This document shows, in pieces, positions 25,638 to 32,785 of a stretch of DNA of 64,000 nucleotides. The first letter of the stretch is position 1; every line of letters starts with the position of its first letter. Source of the stretch: CAWBLP01 sp963789495 (GTDB lineage: Bacteria; Pseudomonadota; Alphaproteobacteria; Acetobacterales; Acetobacteraceae); NCBI GenBank assembly GCA_963789495.1, contig CAWBLP010000012.1, positions 124,001 to 188,000 on the forward strand, written 5' to 3'. Under the pieces are notes generated by a model that was given only the letters and a program-made list of their open reading frames with translations, was not told the DNA's origin and ran no database searches. Position numbers and translations under genes: made by a program.

Positions 25638-27775
25638 ATGGAAATTGAAACTCAGGATAAAAGAGCGCTCGCGGAGTCTCGCGACCCCAGGCAACAGCTG
25701 CGAATCTTGATCGACAGCGTCCATGACCAGGCGCTGTTCCTGCTCGATGCCACCGGACACATCGTCACCTGGAGCAGGGGGGCCGAAACCATGATCGGCT
25801 ACGGGTCGGAGGAAATCATAGGCCGGCATTTCTCCTGCTTCTTCCCGCCCGAGGACGTCGCGGCCGGCAAGCCACGGTGCGAACTCGCCGCCGCCACCAC
25901 GCAAGGCCGGTTCGAGGCGGAAGGCTGGCGGGTGCGCAAGGACGGCTCCCAATTCTGGGCCAACGTGGTCGTCGCCGCGACCCGCGACGCCGCCGGCCGG
26001 CCCGAAGGCTTTGCCAAGCTGGTCCGCGACATCTCCGAACGCCGGCGCATGGAAACAAGGTTCAGCCAGCTCGTCGACGCGGCCCCCAACGCCATGGTCA
26101 TGATCAACGCCGACGGGATCATCGAGATGGTGAACGCCCAGGCTGAAGGCGTGTTCGGCTACCCGCGCGAGGAACTGCTCGGCCAGCCCATCGAGATTCT
26201 GGTGCCGATCCGGTTTCGCGATCACCATCCCGGGTTGCGCGGCGCGTTCTTCGCCGACCCAAGATCGCGACCCATGGGTGCGGGACGTGACCTCTACGCC
26301 ATGCGCAAGGACGGCAGCGAATTCCCGGTGGAAATCGGCCTGAACCCGATCGAGACCGAGCAGGGTGCCATGGTGTTGTCGGCGATCGTCGACATCTCCG
26401 CCCGCAAGCGCCTGGAGGAGCGGTTCCGCCAAGTGGTCGAATCCGCGCCGAACGCCATGGTGATGATCAATCGCGAAGGCATCATCGAAATGGTGAATGC
26501 CCAGACCGAGCGCGTGTTCGGCTACCAGCGCAACGAGATGCTCGGCCAGTCGGTCGAGATGCTGGTACCGACGCGCTTCCGCCATGCTCATCCGGGCCTG
26601 CGCAGCGCCTTCTTCAGCGATCCACGGTCGCGGCCGATGGGCGCCGGGCGCGATCTCTACGCGCTGCGCAAGGATGGCAGCGAATTCCCGGTGGAGATCG
26701 GGCTGAACCCGATCGAGACCGAGCAGGGCGCCATGGTGCTGTCGGCGATCGTCGACATCTCCGCCCGCAAGCGCCTGGAGGAGCGGTTCCGCCAGGTGGT
26801 CGAATCCGCGCCGAACGCCATGGTGATGATCAATCACAGCGGCCTGATCGAAATGGTCAACGCACAGACCGAACGCGTGTTCGGCTATCGGCGCGAGGAG
26901 ATGCTGGGCAACTCGGTCGAAATGCTGGTGTCCGACCGGTTCCGCCATGCCCATCCCGCGCTGCGCGGCGCATTCATCAGCGATCCGCTGTCGCGACCGA
27001 TGGGCGCCGGGCGCGATCTCTATGCACTGCGCAAGGATGGCAGCGAGTTTCCGGTGGAAATCGGGCTGAACCCGATCGAGACCGAAGAAGGCGCCATGGT
27101 CCTGTCGGCAATCGTCGACATCTCCGATCGCAAGCCCGGGAAGAAGGCATCCAGGCGGCATTGCGCGAAAAGGACGTCCTGCTCGGCGAAATCCACCACC
27201 GGGTGAAGAACAACCTGCAGATCGTGCACAGCCTGCTGGCTCTGCAATCGGCCCGCATCAATGACGTGCGGGTGCTGGAAATGCTGCGCGACAGCCAGAA
27301 CCGCATCCGCTCCATGGCGCTGATCCATCAGACGCTGTACGGCTCAAAGGATTTCGCCAAAGTCGATTTCGGCATGTTCCTCGATGCGCTGGTGCCAACC
27401 TTGATCGGCTCGTACGGAGTCGACGCCGATCGCATCCGGCTCGCGATCGACATCGTCCAGGTGGAACTGCCGATCAACGCGGCCGTGCCATGCGGCCTGG
27501 TGGTGAACGAGCTGATCTCCAATGCGCTGAAACACGCGTTCCTCCCAGGCCAGAACGGCGAGATCACCGTCAGCCTCAATCGGCAGGGGCGCAATGAGGT
27601 CATGCTGAGCGTGGGCGACAACGGTCGCGGTTTGCCGGATGGGGTTGAAGCGGCCAATACCGCAACGCTCGGCTTGCAACTGGTCACCTTGCTGACCGAG
27701 CAGTTGGGCGGCGTCCTGACGATCAATCGAGCCAATCCGACCCGATTCGTGCTTCGTTTCCCGATCGAACGCTGA
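25638..27775 (+). pseudogene. Multi-PAS sensor histidine kinase (HisKA_2 type), frameshifted
   Basis: Two frames make one kinase of about 712 residues. The first (25638-27206) has an N-terminal PAS domain followed by three nearly identical PAS domains of 121 residues each (beginning near 26056, 26419 and 26782), each ending AIVDIS.RK. The second frame gives EEGIQAALREKDVLLGEIHH and RVKNNLQIV (phosphoacceptor His), NELISNALKHAF (N-box) and GDNGRGLPDG (ATP site), ending at 27775. They join at about 27139, where one base is missing after the last PAS domain. No membrane segment is present, so it senses a cytoplasmic signal. The hybrid response regulator starting 30 bp downstream is the likely partner. 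The clean break may be a sequencing error. Confidence 0.82.
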
Positions 27776-27804
27776 CGCAACCCGCGTCTGGAAGGAGCCA
27801 CGCC

Positions 27805-29382
27805 ATGCAGCTCCCGCAAGTCCTGCTGGTCGAGGACGAACGCATCGTGGCAATGCACCTGCGACAGCAACTGGTGAAACTCGGCTACCAGGTGCCAGCC
27901 GTCGTCGCATCCGGGGCGCACGCGCTGCGCCACATCGAGTCATCCCGTCCCGATGTGATCCTGATGGACATCCACATCGAAGGCGACATGGATGGCATTG
28001 CCACGGCCGACGCGATCCCCAAGGACTACCACATTCCGGTGATCTACCTGACCGCCTATTCCGAGGAAGCAACGCTTGCGCGTGCTCGCGCCACCAGGCC
28101 ATACGGTTACCTGATCAAGCCGTTCTCCGAGCGGGAACTGCACGCCACGATTCAGATGACACTGGAGCGGCACGCCACGGAACGCGCACTGCGCCTCAGC
28201 GAGGAGCGCCTGCGCCAATCACAGAAAATGGAGGCGATCGGCCAGCTCGCCAGCGGCGTGGCGCACGACTTCAACAATCTGCTCGCGCTGATCTACGGCA
28301 ACCTCGATGAGATGCAGGCGCATTCGAAGGAAGACGAAACCCTCCAGGTTATGATCGGGGAAATCTACCAGGCGGCGAAACGCGGTGCCACGCTGACCCA
28401 ACACCTCCTGGCGTATTCACGCCGCCAGGTCCTGTGTCCGAAAGTGGTGAACGTCTTCGATCTGATCACCAACCTGGGGGATCTGCTGCGCCGCACACTG
28501 GGCGAAACGATCGAGATCCGGCTGAACCTCGCCCCTGGCATCTGGCCCATCCGCGTCGATCCGAATCAGCTGGAGAATGCGCTGATCAACCTTGCGCTGA
28601 ATGCCCGCGACGCGATGCCGTCCGGCGGGCGATTGATCATCGGCGCCGAGAACGTTGTATTGGACCAGGAATACGCCGACAACAATCCGGAGGTCACGAC
28701 CGACAGGTATGTCCTGCTGACGCTGTCCGACACCGGCATCGGCATGCCGAAATCGGTGGCCGATCGGGTCTTCGAGCCATTCTTCACCACCAAGCCGCCG
28801 GGACAGGGAACCGGCCTCGGGCTCAGCATGGTCTACGGCTTCGTCAGACAATCCTTCGGCCAAATCAAGCTCTATTCCGAGATCGATCACGGCACGACGA
28901 TCCGTGTGTATCTCCGCGCCACGACGGAGGATGCCGCGATCGTCCGTGGCAATGCTGCCATCGACGAATCCCTGCGCGCCAAGCCGGGCGAAACCATTCT
29001 CGTGGTGGAGGACGATGACAGCGTCCGCCGCCTGATGATGCGCACGCTCCGGGGCCTCGGCTATCAGACGCTGGAAGCCAGCCAGGGTCGTGCGGCGGCC
29101 ACGCTGCTGGAGGAACCGTCGCGCATCGACCTGCTGCTCACCGATGTCGTGCTGCCCGCGGGGATGAGCGGTGCCATGCTGACCCGTCATGCGATCGCCA
29201 AACGACCCGGGTTGAAGGTCATCTACATGTCCGGCTACACCGTCGATGCGATTTGTGCCAGCGACGAGCTTGACCCTCGGTTCCCTCTGCTCTGCAAACC
29301 ATTTGTGCGGCTTCAGCTCACCCGCACCTTGCGTCAGATGCTGGACAGCGCCCGAACTGTTGGGGGTGCTGTCCCTGCTTAA
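27805..29382 (+). CDS. Hybrid response regulator / histidine kinase (REC-HisKA-HATPase-REC)
   Basis: 525 residues. REC1 (about 5-120) has VLLVEDERIVAMHL, PDVILMDIHIEGDMDG with the phosphoacceptor Asp, and YLIKPFSERELHATI. The kinase core has the H-box MEAIGQLASGVAHDFNNLLA (about 149), N-box NALINLALNARDAMPSGG, LSDTGIGMP and GTGLGLSMVYGFVRQSFG. REC2 (about 395-515) has TILVVEDDDSVRRLMM and RIDLLLTDVVLPAGMSG with its Asp. An N-terminal receiver ahead of a kinase lets a second kinase control this one; the upstream HisKA_2 kinase is the obvious donor. There is no DNA-binding domain. An SD-like GGAGCCACGCC precedes the ATG. Confidence 0.9.
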   Translation: MQLPQVLLVEDERIVAMHLRQQLVKLGYQVPAVVASGAHALRHIESSRPDVILMDIHIEGDMDGIATADAIPKDYHIPVIYLTAYSEEATLARARATRPYGYLIKPFSERELHATIQMTLERHATERALRLSEERLRQSQKMEAIGQLASGVAHDFNNLLALIYGNLDEMQAHSKEDETLQVMIGEIYQAAKRGATLTQHLLAYSRRQVLCPKVVNVFDLITNLGDLLRRTLGETIEIRLNLAPGIWPIRVDPNQLENALINLALNARDAMPSGGRLIIGAENVVLDQEYADNNPEVTTDRYVLLTLSDTGIGMPKSVADRVFEPFFTTKPPGQGTGLGLSMVYGFVRQSFGQIKLYSEIDHGTTIRVYLRATTEDAAIVRGNAAIDESLRAKPGETILVVEDDDSVRRLMMRTLRGLGYQTLEASQGRAAATLLEEPSRIDLLLTDVVLPAGMSGAMLTRHAIAKRPGLKVIYMSGYTVDAICASDELDPRFPLLCKPFVRLQLTRTLRQMLDSARTVGGAVPA

Positions 29383-29486
29383 ATCCCCGCCAGCGACCAG
29401 GCCCCTGCAACTGAATATTGTTCGGGTCGGGGAGGGGGCCTATCGTGATGATACTATGGTCCGAGACCACCACGCCGCCTCCCCAA

Positions 29487-29575
29487 CCCGAACGGAATGG
29501 TTTGCAAAGGCGCCGCCTTTGCTGGAGGTCCAGGAGCCAGCGCCTCCTGGTGGGTTTCGGGGCAAAGCCGCGATC
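29487..29575 (+). repeat. Dispersed GC-rich repeat, copy B
   Basis: Second copy of the element at 7250-7325, sharing TTTGCTGGAGGTCC, TGGTGGG, GGGGCAA and GCCGCGA in order. This copy carries an extra internal hairpin (CCAGGA..TCCTGG). It ends about ten bases before the start of the LysR regulator gene and therefore occupies its leader. Confidence 0.5.
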
Positions 29576-29583
29576 CTGCCCGG

Positions 29584-30486
29584 ATGATCGACAAGCTGGA
29601 AATGCTGCTCGCGCTCGCCCGCGAGCAGCATTTCGGCCGCGCCGCCGAAGCCTGCGGCGTCACCCAGCCCACCCTTTCGGCCGGGCTGAAACAACTGGAG
29701 GAGTCCTTCGGCGTGCTGCTGGTGAACCGCCAGTCGCGCTTCCTCGGCTTCACCCCGGAAGGCCTGCGCGTGCTGGACTGGGCCCGCCGCATCGTCGCCG
29801 ACACCCGCGCCATGCATGCCGAAATCCGTGCGCTGAAACGCGGCCTGGCCGGGCATCTGCGCATCGCCGCGATCCCGACTGCGCTGCCGATCGTCGCCGC
29901 GCTGACCACGCCGCTGCGCGAACGCCATCCGGATGTGACTTTCACCGTGCTGTCGCGCACCTCGATCGACACGCTGGCGCAACTGGAGAATCTCGAGGTC
30001 GATGCCGGTATCACCTATGTCGACAACGAGCCGCTCGGCCGCGCCCGCGCCATTCCGCTGTATCACGAGCACTACCGGCTGCTGATCTCCGAGGACTCGC
30101 CGCTGGGCGCCCGGGCCGAGGTCACCTGGGCCGAAGTGGGACAGATCCCGCTCTGCCTGCTCACGCCCGACATGCAGAACCGCCGCATCATCGACCGCCG
30201 TTTGCGCGCCGCCGGGCTGGAGCCCGCCCCGACGCTGCAATCCAATTCGATGGTGGTGCTGTTCTCCCATGTGCGGACCGGCCGCTGGGCCAGCGTGATG
30301 CCCGCCGCGCTGGCCGAGACGATGGGTATCACCACACCGATCCGCTCGATCCCGATCGCCGAGGCGGGTCCGCCGCCCAGCGTCGGCCTGGTCTATCCGC
30401 ATCGCGAACCGATGACGCCGCTGACCGCCGCCCTGGTGACCGAGGCCCGGCGGCTGGCGCAATTGTGGCGGGACACGCCTCGATAG
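29584..30486 (+). CDS. fdsR: LysR-family regulator, probably of formate dehydrogenase
   Basis: 300 residues from the ATG at 29584. The N-terminal winged helix has LLALAREQHFGRAAEACGVT and QPTLSAGLKQLEESFGVLLV, a textbook LysR DNA-binding region. The effector domain (about 90-300) has HLRIAAIPTALPIVAAL and DAGITYVDNEPL. It lies 100 bp upstream of fdsG in the same direction. LysR genes beside fds operons are known as fdsR, so I infer that role from position. An inverted repeat with the ATAG-N7-CTAT pattern overlaps its stop codon and lies ahead of fdsG, a plausible binding site. Confidence 0.8.
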   Translation: MIDKLEMLLALAREQHFGRAAEACGVTQPTLSAGLKQLEESFGVLLVNRQSRFLGFTPEGLRVLDWARRIVADTRAMHAEIRALKRGLAGHLRIAAIPTALPIVAALTTPLRERHPDVTFTVLSRTSIDTLAQLENLEVDAGITYVDNEPLGRARAIPLYHEHYRLLISEDSPLGARAEVTWAEVGQIPLCLLTPDMQNRRIIDRRLRAAGLEPAPTLQSNSMVVLFSHVRTGRWASVMPAALAETMGITTPIRSIPIAEAGPPPSVGLVYPHREPMTPLTAALVTEARRLAQLWRDTPR

Positions 30487-30499
30487 AGATTTTCTATCG
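30481..30499. promoter_or_regulatory. LysR-type operator candidate ahead of fdsG
   Basis: A perfect 7-bp inverted repeat (CGATAGA / TCTATCG, 5-base centre) that reads ATAG-N7-CTAT, the OxyR/LysR-type core. It overlaps the regulator's stop codon and is about 90 bp before the fdsG start, where a LysR activator would bind. Confidence 0.5.
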
Positions 30500-30540
30500 G
30501 GGTATTCGGGCGCTTTCTTGCATTTCCAGCCCCCAAGGCC

Positions 30541-30558
30541 TTTTCTGATCAGAGAAAA
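30541..30558. promoter_or_regulatory. Second inverted repeat upstream of fdsG
   Basis: TTTTCT and AGAAAA flank a 6-base centre. It is one of the few A+T-rich stretches here and lies about 30 bp before the fdsG start, near the expected promoter or leader. It may be the second half of a two-part LysR operator. Confidence 0.35.
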
Positions 30559-30588
30559 CGCGACCCGAACCGGGTCCGGGAGGAGTGC

Positions 30589-31059
30589 ATGGCGGTATAC
30601 GAGCCATGGAACGAACAGCGTGCCGCTGACATCATTGCCGCCGAGACGCAGCGGGAAGGGGCAACCCTGCCAATTCTGCACGCCTTGCAGGCGGCGTTCG
30701 GCTGCGTTCCCGAAGCCGCAGTGCCGATGGTGGCTGAGGCGCTGAACCTGACCCGCGCCGAGGTGCACGGGATCGTGACTTTCTATCACGAATTCCGCCG
30801 CCATCCGCCGGGCCGCCACGTGCTGCGCCTGTGCCGCGCGGAAGCCTGCCAGTCCTTGGGCGCCGATGCCGTGGCGGCGACGCTGCGTCAGCGCCTGGCG
30901 GTGGATTGGCATGGCACCACGGCCGATGGCAGCGTGACGCTGGAGCCGGTGTTCTGCCTGGGGCTGTGCGCGGTCGGCCCGTCCGCCTTGCTGGATGGCC
31001 GCCCGCTGGGCCGGATGGACAGCGACCGGCTGCAGGCCGAATTGCAGGCGGCGCCATGA
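30589..31059 (+). CDS. fdsG: NAD-dependent formate dehydrogenase, gamma subunit
   Basis: 156 residues, NuoE-like thioredoxin fold. The 2Fe-2S ligands are C82 and C87 (LCRAEACQSLG) and C123 and C127 (VFCLGLCAVGPS). Upstream motifs LPILHALQAAFGCVPEAA and VHGIVTFYHEFR fit the family. GGGAGGAG precedes the ATG. In FdsABGD the gamma subunit, together with FdsB, passes electrons from formate to NAD+. The stop overlaps the fdsB start by four bases (ATGA). Confidence 0.94.
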   Translation: MAVYEPWNEQRAADIIAAETQREGATLPILHALQAAFGCVPEAAVPMVAEALNLTRAEVHGIVTFYHEFRRHPPGRHVLRLCRAEACQSLGADAVAATLRQRLAVDWHGTTADGSVTLEPVFCLGLCAVGPSALLDGRPLGRMDSDRLQAELQAAP

Positions 31060-32585
31060 CGCGGGTGTTCGTGCCACGCGACGCGGCGGCGCTGGCGCTG
31101 GGTGCCGACGCGGTCGCCGCGGCACTGGCGCCGCATGCCACGGTGGTGCGTACCGGCTCGCGCGGTCTGTTCTGGCTGGAACCGATGGTCGAGGTGGAAA
31201 CACCTGACGGTCGTATCGCCTATGGTCCGGTCGGTGTCGCCGATGTGCCGTCGCTGCTCGCAGCCGGCCTGTTGCAAGGCGGCGCCCATGCGCTGCGGCT
31301 GGGCCGGCCGGAGGAGATCCCGTTCCTGGCGCGGCAGACCCGCTTCACCTTCGCCCGCTGCGGCGTGGTCGATCCGCTGTCGATCGATGATTACCGCGCC
31401 CAGGGTGGGCTGCAGGGGCTGGCACGAGCGATCGAGATCGGTCCGGCCGCCATCATCGATGAAGTGGCCAAGTCAGGCCTGCGCGGCCGCGGCGGCGCCG
31501 GCTTCCCCACCGGCATCAAGTGGAAGACCAGCGCGGATGCGCCAGGTGATCGCAAATACATCGTCTGCAATGCGGACGAGGGCGATTCCGGCACCTATGC
31601 CGATCGGATGCTGATGGAGGGCGATCCGTTCACCCTGATCGAAGGCATGGCGATCAACGGCATCGCTGTCGGTGCGACCAAGGGCTATGTCTATACGCGC
31701 TCGGAATATCCGCACGCGATCGCCACGTTCGAAGCGGCGCTGGCCCTGGCGCGGCGCGCAGGAATGCTCGGCGCGAACGTCGTCGGCTCCGGCTTCGCGT
31801 TCGACATCGAGCAGCGCGTCGGTGCCGGCGCGTATATCTGCGGCGAAGAGACGTCGTTGCTGGAAAGTCTCGAGGGCCGCCGCGGCCAGGTCCGCGCCAA
31901 GCCGCCATTGCCGGCGCATAAGGGCCTGTTCGGCATGCCGACGGTGGTGAACAACCTGATCACCCTGGCCAGCGTGCCGTTCATCCTGGCCGATGGCGCC
32001 GCGGCGTATCAGGCCGCCGGCTACGGGCGGTCGCGCGGCACCATGCCGATCCAGCTCGCCGGCAACGTGAAATATGCCGGCTTGTTTGAAGCGGGGTTCG
32101 GCCTGACGCTGGGCGAGATCGTCAACGACATCGGCGGCGGCACGCGCAGCGGTCGCCCGGTGCGCGCCGTGCAGGTGGGCGGTCCGCTGGGCGCGTATTT
32201 CCCGCCGGCGCTGTTCGACACAAGGTTCGACTACGAGGCGTTCGCCGCGCGCGACGGGCTGGTGGGCCATGGCGGCGTGGTGGTGTTCGACGACACCGTC
32301 GATCTGGCGCAGCAGGCGCGGTTCGCGATGGAGTTCTGCGCCGCGGAGTCCTGCGGCAAATGCACGCCCTGCCGGATCGGCTCGGTGCGCGGCATCGAGG
32401 TGATCGACCGCATCATCGCCGGCCAGGCGGTGGAGGCGAACCTCGATCTGCTGGCCGATCTTTGCCACACCATGAAGTTCGGGTCGCTGTGCGCGCTCGG
32501 CGGGTTCATGCCGTATCCGGTGCTGAGCGCGGTGACGCATTTTCCCGAGGATTTTCGCGCACCACAAAAGGTGGCCGCGGAATGA
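31056..32585 (+). CDS. fdsB: NAD-dependent formate dehydrogenase, beta subunit
   Basis: 509 residues, NuoF-like. An N-terminal thioredoxin-like part (about 1-105) precedes the FMN/NADH domain with LRGRGGAGFPTGIKWK, YIVCNADEGDSGTYADR and GAGAYICGEETSLLESLEG. The 4Fe-4S cluster is held by C433, C436 and C439 (SCGKCTPCRIG) and C479 in the C-terminal domain. It reduces NAD+ with electrons delivered from FdsA. The start is fixed by the four-base overlap with fdsG. About 200 bp, including a repeat-like sequence, separates it from fdsA. Confidence 0.94.
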   Translation: MTRVFVPRDAAALALGADAVAAALAPHATVVRTGSRGLFWLEPMVEVETPDGRIAYGPVGVADVPSLLAAGLLQGGAHALRLGRPEEIPFLARQTRFTFARCGVVDPLSIDDYRAQGGLQGLARAIEIGPAAIIDEVAKSGLRGRGGAGFPTGIKWKTSADAPGDRKYIVCNADEGDSGTYADRMLMEGDPFTLIEGMAINGIAVGATKGYVYTRSEYPHAIATFEAALALARRAGMLGANVVGSGFAFDIEQRVGAGAYICGEETSLLESLEGRRGQVRAKPPLPAHKGLFGMPTVVNNLITLASVPFILADGAAAYQAAGYGRSRGTMPIQLAGNVKYAGLFEAGFGLTLGEIVNDIGGGTRSGRPVRAVQVGGPLGAYFPPALFDTRFDYEAFAARDGLVGHGGVVVFDDTVDLAQQARFAMEFCAAESCGKCTPCRIGSVRGIEVIDRIIAGQAVEANLDLLADLCHTMKFGSLCALGGFMPYPVLSAVTHFPEDFRAPQKVAAE

Positions 32586-32655
32586 CCCGGCGCATCACCA
32601 CCGGGACGATCGGGACACGTGACCTGCGCACTCCGCAACGATGGTGTGCGGTTCA

Positions 32656-32677
32656 CCGGGTCAAGCTCAGCCATGAC
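32656..32677. repeat. Intergenic repeat, copy 2, between fdsB and fdsA
   Basis: This stretch matches 5734-5755 at 20 of 22 positions (CCGGGTCA.GCTC.GCCATGAC). It lies in the 200-bp gap between fdsB and fdsA, where fds operons normally have little or no spacer. A 63-codon frame runs from an ATG overlapping the fdsB stop (32582) to 32773, but it crosses this repeat and shows no family features, so I do not call it a gene. Confidence 0.45.
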
Positions 32678-32785
32678 GTTCTGTCGCAGTGCTCCGGCCA
32701 CGGCCACCCTGCCGTGCCTGTCGGTTCGATCTGCGCCGCACGCCGCATCGCGCCGTTTGGCGCGCGACTTTAGAAGGAGGCCCTG

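Noticed and set aside
32582..32773. 63-codon frame between fdsB and fdsA as a gene
   Set aside because: It crosses an intergenic repeat and shows no protein family feature, although it overlaps the fdsB stop by ATGA.
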